Below are positions 12,895 to 25,328 of a stretch of 64,000 nt of DNA, one piece after another; the first letter of the stretch is position 1, and each line of letters begins with the position of its first letter. The notes beneath the pieces are model-generated. The model was not told where the DNA came from, made no database searches, and saw only the letters and a program-made list of their open reading frames with translations. A program made the position numbers and the translations under genes. Origin of the DNA: Progne subis subis (Eukaryota > Chordata > Aves > Passeriformes > Hirundinidae); NCBI GenBank assembly GCA_022316685.1, contig JAKJHU010000026.1, positions 2,666,501 through 2,730,500 on the forward strand. Reading direction: 5' to 3'.

Positions 12895-15892
12895 TTAGGC
12901 AAATATCCTGACAAATATTTAAGTGCAGGTATTTTCCAAGCATTTTTAAAGGTGAGCTCACATGAAGAAGAATATAAATTATGTTCTTCCAGAAACTGAA
13001 ATATATTTCTCAAGAACAAAATAAGAACTTCTCCAGCTGAAGTTTAACTTCGTTGTTGCTTCTTAGGTTGAGTTATTAGGAAACAGAGGGGAAATTGGGA
13101 GTGCCTTGCTAAGTTGCTTGCTTAGGGGAAGTTAAGTACTGTAGTGAGATAAGTTTATTTATTTTCTCTTTTCATAGGGAATGCTCACAGTTTTGGCTCT
13201 CTTGAACAGTTTCCTTGCTAAGAAGTCCATTTTTTTTTTCGGTCTGTCCAAGATCACAGGATCTCTGTCTATACTTCCCCCAGCTGCCGGTAACCCTCTG
13301 GTTTTCCATCAATACTTGCATGAAATAAAATTTACTTGGCTGCTGCTAGCCTGAGTTAACTAATTATTACCCCCTGCTTTTCATCAAAGCATTCTCCAGG
13401 CATTTGATTTGATACCTCCTTAATCCATCTCAGTGGAATGAATTTGGACTAAAGAGTTATCAGAAAAATGTTTATGCAGGAGATTGGAGGGCAATAACCT
13501 CAAAGTACATGGAAATGGCCCAGGGCTGTGAGCAGAAGTAAACACTTAATCCAGATCAGTTTATAGCTGAAGAAGACATAAACTCTCTGGTTTTGTCAGG
13601 CTCTAAAATTCATCTCGATCAATCTGCGAACAAACAAAGCATCTATTTTCTCTGCGTTAATTAGCATTTGTTCAAACCTTCCCATGTGGTCCAGTGCTTG
13701 AACAATAGATTTTTTTGTTCCAGCTCTCCTCTCTACAAAGAAGGTTTAATTACTTCTCCCAGTTAGCCAACATGACATTTAGTTTTAGAGAAGATTCCAA
13801 TTGCCCACAGATCAAGGATAATCTTGCTGGCAGATAACAAGAATATTCAGCATAAGAAGGCTTAATAGACTGGAATTGTAAGAATTGTGAAAATTGGTAA
13901 TACGGTTTTCAGTCTCCTGTGTCTGGTGAAGTGTTTAGTAGATGGAGAGTTAGAAGGGCTAGGTTTATTTTTGATTGTTTTAAAATACAACTCCATGAAA
14001 AACTGTTTCAGTACTTCCGGAGTTCTATGTGTAATGAGAATTAAAATTATTGCTGTTATACATCACAAGTTAGATTTCAATTTTTGTGGTAGTGAAGTCA
14101 TAAGCATTACATATTAAAGCCTTATTTTTAGTGATGCACTGAAAGAATGCTGCGTCTAGAATGACTTTTTTTGTGTGTGTTTTTTTTTTTTTTCCTTATA
14201 AATGAAAATGAGGCAATCATCCTAACCTCAAAATACTTAAGCTCTGTACTTTGATAGTATATGTCATCATTCCTCTTCAAAATGACTGGAGAAGATTTAT
14301 GAAAATTTTCTGTCCCCTGGTTTCCTAAAATTACTTCATAGTTTGTCAGCAGTGAAAGAAGTGCATGTACAATGGAAGTTCTAAAAGAGCAGTAATATTT
14401 TACAGCTTGTCATCCTTGAGTAAGGTCTTAACATGACTGAGATAATGAGAACCTTTATGATCTTATTAGTAATCTGAATACAAACAGCATTCAGGGTTTT
14501 CATGTTTTTTATTAAATTATTTTGTGTCCACAAATTTCGAAATAAAGAAGAGTTAGATGACTGTGCCATTGAAAGTAATGACTTTAATAAAAACAGATCC
14601 TCTCTTTAATAACATCTGTCTCATGCACATTTATTTGTGCTATCTGTAAAGGTACACATCAGATGTGAAAAGAAAAATAAAATCCTAATTCAGGACTGCA
14701 ATTCTGCTCACTTATCAGCAAAATTGAAAATAAATAGAAGTCAAGATTTCATGGGACAAAAACCACCACCTGCTATCCATTGAAAACATTCTGAAATGAT
14801 CATTATTATTAAGCGCTTACTTTAAACTCATGTTACAACACTACCAAGAGGAAAGAAGGGTGATAGCACTGTTTCTATCGTAAATTAGTATCCAGCCTGC
14901 AGCTGTGGAGCTCATTAAAAACTGTGTCATTTAGGGATATTTTGAAAACACTGAGGTCCATTAAAGAGACTGGCAGTGTACGGTTGTCAAACAGACATGC
15001 AATTATTGTCATAATATTGCCATCAATTGGATAGGAGAAATTACATGATGAACTGAGAAGCTGTTTTATATCCTTTTGAGATTTTCCAGCACATTTTTTC
15101 CTTTGTTCAGGCCAGCCATCACCTCTTTGAATCTCTAAATCTGAGAACTCGGAATGTTTACTGGGAACCTTTGTGAGTACTAATTGCGACTTCTTCGCTC
15201 CAGCTTCTGAGTGCTACAATGTTTCCCTCCTGTTTTCATACTGCCAGTCTACACTGATTTACATTGCCCTGTCCCAGTGACAGAGATTAACTTCTGGTTG
15301 TCCATTAAAAATCTGTGAACATCATTTCTTGACATCCTCATTACTGTCCAGAGACGTCCTCTTGTCATACTGGGTTTGCTGGGGATAACTGAAGGTGGGA
15401 ATCTCATTTCTTCCCTCCATGGCAATGACAAAGCACACACAGTGTCAAACTCACACAGCCAAACTCCATGGCTGTAGTTCATGTTGTCCACGTGTTTTAG
15501 CCCTACACGGAGGTGATTATTTCCAAGAGTCAGTAAAGTACAAGATTGAGAAACCTTGTTAATTCTGCTCAGCTCCTGACTACAGCTGCCTGAGCTGCTG
15601 CTACCCACTTGGCAGTGTGGCTGCAGTCTGTGTATGTGGCTTGAAGGCACACACATCTCTTCTGTGGCTTGTCCAGGGTTCCCTTTGCTGGCCAGCTTCT
15701 GCCTCTGATTGATGAGGAAGCTGAGGTGTACTTTATACGCCTTTGCTTCTCTCTTTTCCTTCTCATTATAAACTGTGTCCCACAGCAAGCAAAACCTCAA
15801 GTGACACCCAAACAAATTCTGCTTTGCAAGGTTTAGGAAGTGCTTGTATCTAAGGAAGTTGGGGTGGATCAGGGGCAGGGACAAAAGCTGCT
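12890..15892. other. Non-coding DNA with one 211-codon antisense frame
   Basis: Mostly AT-rich unique DNA. The one notable item is an open frame on the minus strand at 15249-15884 (211 codons), the longest frame outside a simple repeat. Its translation has balanced composition, but I recognise no domain, signal peptide or membrane segment, and it abuts the CR1 remnant at 15893. Without homology or splice evidence I do not call it a gene. The stretch 13330-13870 is listed separately. Confidence 0.5.
13330..13870. promoter_or_regulatory. Possible conserved non-coding element
   Basis: Repeat-free and without open frames. It has a dense set of homeodomain-type cores (TAATTA near 13359, TTAATTAG near 13656), a GATCAATCTGCGAACAAACA segment near 13617 and several AATTACTTCTCC-like strings. 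This texture is typical of vertebrate developmental enhancers, but conservation could not be tested. Confidence 0.27.
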
Positions 15893-16190
15893 GTTCCTTA
15901 TGTGCAGCCTCACCAGTGCCGCGTACAAGGACATGATCACTGCCCTGGTTCTGCTGGCCACACTATTGCTGATATTCCATTCACAACCACTCTCTTGGCC
16001 CAACCATCCGGCCAGTTTTTATCCAGTGAATAGTAGAGCCATACAAACCACAGGAAGTCAGTTTTTCCAGAAGAATGCTGTGGGAAACAGTGTCAAAGTC
16101 TTTACTGAAGTCAAAATCATAGATCTGATGTTTAATTCAATTTGTAGATGTTTGACAACCTTAATGATCAGATATTTGGTCTGTTGACAT
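15893..16190 (-). mobile_element. CR1 LINE fragment, decayed, internally deleted
   Basis: Read on the minus strand, the segment near 16078-16122 encodes DFSKDFDTVSH, the CR1 reverse-transcriptase motif (family form DFSKAFDTVSH), followed by SILLEKL and a degenerate GL...W.K stretch. The frame then jumps near 15975 directly to NSVASRTRAVI and LYAALVR (15905-15973), which in intact CR1 lies far downstream. The middle of the reverse transcriptase, including the catalytic FADD box, is therefore missing. Both ends are truncated and no target-site duplication is visible. The 115-codon plus-strand frame here is antisense to this fragment and is not a gene. Confidence 0.82.
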
Positions 16191-16476
16191 TGTAGACAAA
16201 ACACAAATTAATCCGAAAGCCTCCTCTATTTTGGCTAAAATAATTTGTCACTTCTATGTATAAAAATTGGCCAAGGTCTTACTAGTGAAATTACTAGCAT
16301 TCATTTCCTGCCTTCATTTTTTTTTTGTCACTTTGTAAGTGCTTTATGGAATTGGGACCTGAGAGGAATACATGAGTTACCCATTTTATCAAACACTGTG
16401 TATTTTAGTAACTCACTCTTTCCAACACTGTGCTGTGAATATGATTTTATTTTATATTTTAATTATCACTTTTTCT

Positions 16477-16500
16477 AAAAAGAAAAAAAAAAACCAACCC

Positions 16501-16538
<38 letters not shown>

Positions 16539-16560
16539 AAACCAAAAAACAAACTAAAAA
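16477..16560. repeat. A-rich (CAA)n microsatellite
   Basis: An A run, then about twelve CAA units (16500-16537), then A/C mixture. It is translated as poly-asparagine by an overlapping short frame, which is spurious. Confidence 0.92.
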
Positions 16561-16823
16561 CCAACAACGGCAAGAACAAGACCATCCAACCAGATAGAAG
16601 TATATTTAATACTTCAGAAAAACTAATTTCCAGCACACAAAGAAATGTAAGAAAAAGTTTTGTTACAATTCAATTTAAACCCAGAAAGGCAAAGAAACCT
16701 AAGTATCTGTGTAGAAACCAGGAAGAACTTAGAAGGTTTAAAATATACCCCAAAACAAGTTTAAAACCAAACAAGGTTGTATGTTGGTGCCAAAAATTGA
16801 TATATTTTGTTTAAAAGCAAAAG

Positions 16824-16828
<5 letters not shown>

Positions 16829-16890
<62 letters not shown>

Positions 16891-16906
16891 AGAATGAAAA
16901 AGAAAG

Positions 16907-16949
<43 letters not shown>

Positions 16950-16976
16950 AAAGAAAGAAAGAAAGAAAGAAAGAAA

Positions 16977-17032
<56 letters not shown>

Positions 17033-17117
17033 AAAAGAAAGAAAGAAAGAAAGAAAGAAAAGAAAGAAAGAAAGAAAGAAAAAGAAAAAGAAAAAGAAAG
17101 AAAGAAAGAAAAAGAAA

Positions 17118-17193
<76 letters not shown>

Positions 17194-17199
17194 GAAAAA
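16829..17199. repeat. (GA)n then (GAAA)n purine tract, about 370 bp
   Basis: It begins with about sixteen GA units (16829-16861) and continues as GAAA units with scattered AAAAG and single-base slips to about 17199. The plus strand is almost pure purine for the whole length. Open frames of 149, 168 and 185 codons in this interval are low-complexity translations (Lys/Arg/Glu-rich on plus, Phe/Leu/Ser-rich on minus) and are not genes. Confidence 0.97.
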
Positions 17200-17353
17200 C
17201 AAAGAAGTGTATATGGGGGGTGGGGAGACAGGGTGAGAGTGACAGGGGTTAGGTAGGAGCATATCATACATCCAAGGGTCCCAATGATTTCTCATTGCTC
17301 CCCTCCATCTGGTCTTCTTAGGGGTGAGGGTCCCCCAAGGGACTGAGGGTCTG

Positions 17354-17399
17354 TTGCATCATCTGCAGTGCTCTGGGGACCCTTTTGCATCATCTGCAG
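17354..17399. repeat. Imperfect 31-bp direct repeat
   Basis: TTGCATCATCTGCAG occurs at 17354-17368 and again at 17385-17399, each followed by a CTCTGGG-ACCC block, giving a 31-bp period. The surrounding 17270-17720 is clearly GC-richer than its neighbours and lies just after the GAAA tract. A short GTATCCTCTGTA tandem pair also occurs near 17755-17780. The block could be a piece of an unrecognised repeat. Confidence 0.6.
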
Positions 17400-17922
17400 C
17401 TCTGGGAACCCCTTTGAGGGCCCTTTGATGGGCCATGTCACCCTCTCTGCTATGGACATGCTTTCCCCAGGTGAAGGGCCCCTCAGCTGGGCTCCTCTGC
17501 ACGTTGGAGGATGGGCGTTCACTGCCTCTCACCTGAGGTTTTCCAACACACACCCAAAGCCTCTCTTCCCCCATCCTTTGGTTTGAGGGTCTGTTTGACC
17601 CTGGCAGCTGATAGCCCCGATATCTGATAGCTGTGGTCTCCTCCCTGAAGGTATTAGGTTGTGGTTTTTTAATGTCCCCATCCCTGAGTTGTTACTATAT
17701 CTTATCTTCATCAGGGAAAGGTCCAGGGCCTCAACCCAAAAGCCTTTTCAGGGTGTATCCTCTGTAGGTATCCTCTGTAGCTCTTGTAACACAGTACTGC
17801 TATAATAGGCAAAAGTCTTTTGTGAAAATGTTTAAGTCACAAACTATAATATTTCAGTCTCTTACAAGTGGGAATACCAATGAAAAAGTACACAGAAAAA
17901 TACTGGGCCCAATTCAGATCAG

Positions 17923-17963
<41 letters not shown>

Positions 17964-20900
17964 GAGTCTTCTGAGAAGAACACATAGGAATACAAACAAA
18001 AAAACCCACTAATATAATCATGGTGCAGGAGCCTTTCTTAGTCTAACATGTGTTATTAAATGTAAAGATATTCTATATGTAAGATATAATAACTAAATAT
18101 TTTGTGTTCTGGAGAATAATCCTTTTTGGCTAACATCAAAGTGGAAGATGTAGTCACACCTTCTCTGTTTTGATAATATTTTTCCAGCTCAGCTTTTTGG
18201 AAAGGATCAATAGCTTGCTCAAACCCAAGACTGGAAGGGCTAAATTTGAACTCCAGGACTCCCTCCTACTTGCACTTTGCTCGCATAAAGTTAGATGATT
18301 TGGGGGCTGTGTGTCCTGGCAATTCTCAGTGTGCCTAAATAAGGGTATATTTTTCAACTCTGGTTGCCCTCCAAGACTATAGTAAGACTGACACCCACAT
18401 AAATTTAAACAGAACTCTGTGCTGTTGAATGGTGACCATGCCTTGGTTAAGAACATTAAGGATACAAAAAATACACCCACCAACTTCCAAAATTATGACT
18501 TGTGACACATTTGTCGCTTGTCAGGCTCAGAGCATCAATCAAATCTTGCAGCCAGTGACTGGAGTAATTATCTCATCCGGTGCCAGATTTAATTATTTTA
18601 AGAGACATTTTCAGGGCACAAAAGATATAAAGTCTTTTAAATCACAATGATATGGAAACAAAAACATTCACTATAAAATATCCTTAAGATTTTGTGCTTT
18701 TTCGTTGATAGCACATTCACTTACATCGCTTGTCATGCTACAGAGTTGCTGATTACTAATGAACACATACTTGACTCCATCATTACCACTTGGGCCAGAA
18801 GCCTTTCTCTCTTTTCCTTTACTGCTTCTTCCTCTCTCCTGCCAGCTGTATACATTGTGTGAACACAGATTTTAAGTTCTCAGGAGTTTCTGCTTTGTAT
18901 ATTGCCTGTTCCACTGATTTTTTCTGTCCTTGAGTGGTCTCTATATTCTGATATTCTGGTGTGGTATTCTTATTCTGCACTTGAGCAGGACTGCAGTGAG
19001 CATTTGATGGCAAATAGCATTATAACGTCATTTTGCACAAATGCTTCTAGCACCTTTCAAAAGGCATAAAGTCAATCTGCCCTACAGAGCAAAAATAGCT
19101 ACTGTCTACACTTAGTTTCCACTCTGATGTTTAGTAAACAGAAGCAGATGTTTGGCTAAGGTGTGTATGAAGCACAATTTTTAAAAATGGGAATAATTGT
19201 TGTAGTTGGGTCATTATGTTATTGGAAATGTTGAAATTTTCTTACCTCGTTGAAGAGAAACCTTAAGCAGGAATGAAGCTACAATCTGACTCTGCTCATT
19301 TACCAGAAAGAAGTGGCAATGTTTTCAGAGTGCAGAAGCTGAATTGTTTTTAATTCCTATCTTACTATATCAATATGAACGGAGGAGATTCAAAGGGATC
19401 CTAACTTCAGCTTTTGAGATGGAAAGGAGGAAAATGCTGGATTACACCTGCTATTCTCTGGCTGGCATTCCTCTCCCTACTGGGGTCTGGTCCCACAATA
19501 ATTATGAAGTTTTTCATTAAGATTACTGGGCTGCCACTGCAGTTAGTATTGACAGTACCGAGTGAGTAGTTCATCTCAGTACTCAGTACAGGGGTGCTCA
19601 GGAAGGTCTGACATAGCTGGATTTCAGATACCAAGACAAAACTCACAGAGCAAACTGATCAAAAAAAATCACCCCTTGGAGAATAAAAGAAAATAAAAAG
19701 AGGTTAGCTGCAGCAAAATTCTGACTTAACTCAAGAATAATCTTATTTGAATGTGTCAGGGGAGGAGCTGTAATGTGCAGGACTGGCTTGTGGTGGATAT
19801 CTAAACAGTGACAACCTCTTAGACTAGGGTGGTTTTTCCCTTTAATATACTTCAACATCAATAAAGTGGAATTTAATAAGGCAGTGATAACTTGCACTTA
19901 TGATTCTCCCCATTCCTTACTCTTTGGGTTTTGTACCCATTTGTCACCTCATTTTTCTTCCCACTTACCCCAGTATGGAATAGAATTTTTGGGACTTTAC
20001 TCTTTAGCAGATTTTGGTCAGTTTACTTGGATAAAGGGAAATGTACTAGTTTCAGTCTGTTATTACTTTAAGAGGACAGTTTAAGTACCTCTGTCCACTT
20101 TTGTTTATTTTCCAAGCTCAATAAGTCATATAATCTCAGGGAGAATTATTTACATATCATACTTGTTTCTACCTACCTTGAAACCATCAACAGTGTAAAT
20201 TTCATTTGATCATATCATTATGATTTCAAATGCCATTTGAGTGTTTCCCATAGGGACAGATTTCATCAGAGGATTAAGGACCTGGTTTAAACAATACAGT
20301 TCCATTTTGTACTTATCTGCTAACTAATCATATATTCACAAAGCATCTTTATGCTAGAGTTTTAAGTACACAACTCATTTTACATAAGTCAGAGACTAGC
20401 TTGTGTACTAAAATTCCATTTTCTTAATAGTCATGTTCCCATAAACGGGCCATTTGGAAACATGGATGTAGCATGGAAAAATATTCTGCAACCTTAATAT
20501 AATGCCTAATACCAGCAGGAATGCAATAAACACTGGGGTTTGGTTCCTTTGTCCACCCTTGCTAGCATAAGACCTCATAAAGCCTCTTCAGAAGACTGGG
20601 TGACTAAAATCTAGCTACTGTCTCACCCTGAGTATTATCTGCAAACCTTGGCTTTCACTTTTGCAAGGCCAAACAAACCCAGTTTTTGTGCATCTACCAA
20701 GGAAAACACACATAACTGGCAGTGATAAGGACAACAGAAATAAAACATTAATTACTTTGAGCAGCATTAGAGTAGAGGGCTCCTGCCGTGCTCACCAGTT
20801 ACTTGTTCTTCACAGCTGCCTTCTCAGCTGGGGGCTCTAAATCAGCACTTAGACACTTAGAGAAGAGACAGAAATGACCATAATGTGGTTTTTTTTTTTT

Positions 20901-23700
20901 TATGGAGACAATTTTCTTCACAATGGTAGAAAGGTAGTTCTCATGTAATACTCCAGACTTCTGTTTTCCAATTGAGAAGTTCTTATTTGTCCCTATCACT
21001 GCATAAATTCAGTCAACTGATCTTGTCTTAGGACAAGAGTTAGGAGTCTGATCTCTGAACAGCTTTACAGAAAATAATAAATGCAGAGACACCCAGAGCA
21101 AAACTGATGTGTTTTGTTTTTACTCGGAAATGTTTTCTACTTGCACAGCATGCATTTAAATTATGCTTGGTCAAATTCTCAGATGCCAGATGTAGGATGG
21201 GGGAGGGAAACACATCTGAAACTTATGTTAATCCACTGCCAGCTAGAAACTGTTTGGTCAGGATAGATCCTAATATCCTCTTCCCTGAGAGATCAGAGAC
21301 ATGAGAGATAGAATTTGGTCTCAACAAATACTAAATATTTACACAGTAGCTGTATCTGTCTTAAGAAGTTACCTGTATTTTTTTCAATCAATGCAGGAAA
21401 AAAGGGTATTTCTCGGACCTATTAATCTTTTATCTGAACTTCAGTAATCTACCTGCAATTAAATGAGTTATGCCTAATATATTCTTCTTTTCTGTCACGG
21501 ACTACAATGGGAGGGTTAGTGGTGAGCTCAAATGTAAAGGTCTAGGTAAGGTGACACAAATGTCTCCTGAGGCTCTGTTTACCTGGGTGTCCATCCTTGG
21601 CAGAGAAATCTTTGTAATTTAAACAGTGGCATTTCTGCTCTTTGTATGAATATGGTGTGATGCACCTTCTTTTGTGAATTGATAGATATTAATCTAGAGA
21701 TACAGCAGAACCTCCTCATAATGCCTTCCATGTATGTTGGTTCTCTAAAGGATAGTGAGGGATGGGACACGACTAAATAAGCCCCCAGATTGTCCAACAT
21801 GTCTGTGATCAAAATATTCTACATCAGGCCAAGGCAGAAATGTTAGGAAATGTTAGGTAAGACCTTCTTACTTTTTTAAAATGTCTTTAACTGTAGGCTG
21901 ACCACATGAAGTTTGGTGTTAAAGACTGGCAGTGTAGCGACAGTTTTGGAGGGAGTGTGGATAGGTATATTTTAATTATATGTATTTTAAATAATTGATA
22001 TTAATTTTTTCTTTATAAATCCATCATTTACAAACATGCCAAAATTTTCATTAGCTATCAGATTTTTTCCTTGTCTTCGACTTGTACTGGTTTCTTTCCT
22101 ACATGCCTGGTGTTACATTGTGATGTGCACGACATTTATTTCAAAAAGACTGCCCAATCAGATATCTACCTCAACATCCTTGGAAGACACTTTTTGTGTC
22201 ATCAAGGTCTCAGATTTTGCCCAACATTGCTAGCAAAATACTTAACTAGACAGTTGTTTAGATATATAATTAAGTACCTCATTAACACCTTTTCTGAAAA
22301 CTGCAGACAAAGTAACTCCTCCAATCTGTATTTTGGAAGAACTTCCACTTCCTATCAACCTATGGTGTATTTTTCTGAGCAAGTTAACTAATGGTAATTC
22401 CAGGAAAGGTCTCCATGGCTCTTTTTTGTTAATAGTGAAAAAGGATGAAAAGTACAAAGTATGTATCAGCAACATGTAAGAGGCAGAAACAAGAGCATTA
22501 ATCTGAGCTTCAGAAGACTTGCTCCAGGATGAGTTTTCTGTATTTTACTGGATATATCCTTTAGACCCAGATCTATCCAATACCTTTACTTTGGTAGGCA
22601 GTGGAGAAAAAACAAGCAAAAAATGGTCCTGGTTTCACTTGGGATTTCCATTTCATTACGTGACTGTCACACAGTCTGGTTTTCTGATTTCTAGCCAAAT
22701 CTTATGTAACTCTCCACACCTCACTAAGATTGCTTGTCAGTGCAGCATAAACAGCTATTCTTATAGTGGTTGCAAATCATGGTGTGTGGGGGAAAAGTAA
22801 ATAATCTTGTAAGTCATACCCTCTAGACACCAAACTCAGAAAAAGAAAAACAAATCCCATTACACTCTCAAGCCTTTTATGGTTTTATCTATTATGGTTT
22901 GTATGTCAGTATTTTCACTCTGATTTTTTCCCCATGGGCCTTGAACATATCAGTTTATCTCATGCCTCAGCTTCCCTTATAGCCTGCTTGATCTCAGTAT
23001 TCAGAGCTCTTCACTTTTAGTCTGATGTAGGTGCATGAGAAGTGCCTCGCTCTGTAAAGGAGCCACATAGCCTGAAATTAAAATCCTCTCTTATGTGCCA
23101 GCAAAAAATTTCATCTGCTAAAGATAAAGGCAAAAAGGAGAGAACTCCTGACTGAGTTGAGCTTACCATGTCATCTAGGTATCTGATATACACATGCCTA
23201 GTGTGAGGGGGCAGTTCCCTCAGCATTTCTGGCTGAGGCGCTATGGTAGAGAAACAATACAATAACTGTATCTCTACTAGTAATTTTTGTCAGATGTCTC
23301 ATATTAGCTATTTGGGAATATGTTATTCCCATTATAAAGAAATTAGGAGTGATCCTTCACTGTAATAATGCAGTGTTTCTGAAGCCCTGTCTGTTGCTGG
23401 ACTCTTCTGTGCATATGCCACTTTCACGTGTACTGCAGATGTCAAAGAGTGGGCTCAGAATTCCTAGTTTTCTCTATGTGTGGCTAAATTCAATCTGGAG
23501 ATGCTGCAAAAAGAAATTATTTGAAATTGTATTTGCAAGAGCTGGTGTGTAATGTGCATCCAAACTGATCCAAATTCTTGTGCTGTGGCTGAATCTTCAC
23601 ACAGCAGGGACTGACGAGAATATGAAAGGTTTTCAAATCTGCTGTATTTAAAAACTGTAGGAAAAGGGAGGAAGTTCACTTTAAATTAGAGTCGAGGGCA
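17400..23700. other. Non-coding DNA, no gene recognised
   Basis: Mostly unique AT-rich DNA with frames up to 109 codons, none of which I recognise. It includes a 35-nt T run (17925-17959) and a segment about 18520-18660, rich in TAATTA-type cores, that may be conserved. The rest shows nothing I can name. Confidence 0.55.
17925..17959. repeat. Poly-T tract, 35 nt
   Basis: An uninterrupted T run in unique DNA, with no adjacent recognisable retroelement. Confidence 0.9.
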
Positions 23701-23759
23701 TGGAGAGAGAAAGCCTTGTGAAATGGTACAGAAAGTGTCAGGAGGAGAGAGCTGCAGCA

Positions 23760-24015
23760 CTCTGCGGAATCAGGAGAGCCACGCAACAGATCACGCTATC
23801 ACCAAGAGGGAGGACATAAGCGCCAGTAAAGAGGGGAGAGCACATATTCACACCCATGTTCCAGCCTGTGCTTGCTGGGAGGAGTCCATTCCCCCTCCCC
23901 GGAGCGGCTGCAGATCCGGCAGGATTGCGGGGAAGGAGCGCTGCTCCCTCCCACCCTGACTCGCCTCCTCCGCTGTTGCGGCATCTCCACTACTTCGGGG
24001 GCTTCGCAGGGCTGA
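23760..24015. promoter_or_regulatory. CpG-rich patch, candidate promoter or first exon
   Basis: I count about 14 CpG dinucleotides in roughly 255 bp, in a window where CpG is otherwise rare, with GC-rich strings around 23895-24005. It is too short for a classical CpG island. No TATA box is well placed, and no long frame opens from it. A CCAAT-type box and an RFX-like site lie about 200 bp to the right, which would be upstream if transcription runs on the minus strand. An unmethylated enhancer or a relic of a GC-rich repeat are alternatives. Confidence 0.4.
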
Positions 24016-24211
24016 GCTACCCAGATGCTGTTTATTTTGCAAAACGTGGAAGATAATTGCATTCATGTATAAGTACACAGAGAGATTTTGGGTATGCATT
24101 CGTGTGCGTGTGCGTGTGTAATATTTTTAGCTGTCTGGCACATTAATTTAGCCACCTGTCCTTGCCCCTTTCTGCTGCACAAATTAGATTGTCTCAAGGG
24201 AGCCTGTGCAG

Positions 24212-24242
24212 CTGATTGGGTCTGCCTCGTTACTAAGGCAAC
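24212..24242 (-). promoter_or_regulatory. CCAAT box next to RFX X-box-like site
   Basis: CTGATTGG at 24212-24219 is an NF-Y type inverted CCAAT box. GTTACTAAGGCAAC at 24229-24242 matches 11 of 14 positions of the palindromic RFX site GTTGCCATGGCAAC. The two are 9 bp apart. Pairing of NF-Y and RFX sites is known in promoters, but the spacing here is shorter than in MHC class II promoters and the CCAAT box points the other way, so no MHC function is implied. Confidence 0.38.
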
Positions 24243-25328
24243 CCTTCTCCTCTCTGCTCTATGCTTTACAGCTCAGATTCACCAGGCAAAAAATGGAAGC
24301 GGAAAAAAAAGTGCTTCAAACACTGGCGATACCAGTACTTAATAGATGCTCTTAGCAGACTTATTTATTCAGACAAGAACACAGTTTCTAAATGTGGGAG
24401 AGTGGTGAAGCCTGTGAAGTCAAACATATATGAAGGGGCCGATAAGGACCAAATTAAAGGCTTTTACAAATGCTGTATGAATCTTAAATTAGCTCTGCTG
24501 TGTGTAGTTGATGCAAAGGTATCATGACAAGATATATCAGCAGCTGTCCCTTTGAAGGTCATCCCTGATTAGGAAGAACAACAGAAACTCTTTATGCCAA
24601 AAAACCCACAAATGTAGGGAGGAGTCCTTATGTCAGACTGGCTGCAGCCCAAACGATGTTTTATGATAATTTTTCAGAACAAATTTTTTAGTTTGTTCCT
24701 GCTTCCTGCTTTTAGATGATTTGTATTGATTGAATACACCACAGATATAATGTGCCTTTTATGATGAAACCAGGCATGATTTCGTCTTTGAAGAAGGGCT
24801 TCTTGATCTTATTACTTCTTCAGTGACAAATCCAGGAACATGATAAGCACAATAAACATGATTATACTCAAGGATGGATAACTGATTAAGGTAATTATGT
24901 ATGCAAATGAGAAGCAGAGATGGGTCTTTGAGCTGTAAGTCCTAACCTTTCCTGTGAGGACTTGTGTTTGAAAGCATAAATTTGTGTTTGCATTGGAACA
25001 GGCAATATGCAGTTATAGTCCATGATGTACCTGTTTATGTCTTCATCTTGTGGCCAGTCCATTAATTGTAGATGATCACCTCTATATTGTTATGCTGAGG
25101 GGATCAAGGGAAGTGTTGTTTGTAATTCAAAAGTCTCTGTGAAGATTGGATTGCAGTGAAGATATTCCAAAGGCATAGATTTGCATATAGATGCATTTCG
25201 ATGTTTATATCTAAAGGAAAGGCTCATAGATATAGCTCCTCACAAAACCGAAAAAAGGTTCTCAAGGAAATACAACAACTTGGATTTGGGGGCTAAGGGC
25301 TTGTTTTTTGCACCCTATTAAACAGCAA
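24243..25328. other. Non-coding DNA, no gene recognised
   Basis: Unique AT-rich DNA. An 88-codon plus-strand frame at 24261-24527 overlaps the region just right of the RFX/CCAAT pair, but it has no recognisable domain and I do not support it as a gene. Confidence 0.5.

Noticed and set aside
15840..16187. 115-codon plus-strand frame with a hydrophobic stretch
   Set aside because: It is antisense to the CR1 reverse-transcriptase remnant, which explains the sequence.
16738..17295. Long open frames (149-185 codons) on both strands
   Set aside because: They are translations of the GA/GAAA microsatellite.
24212..24242. MHC class II type X-Y promoter module
   Set aside because: The CCAAT box orientation and the X-to-Y spacing do not fit. 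Kept only as a generic CCAAT/RFX-like pair.
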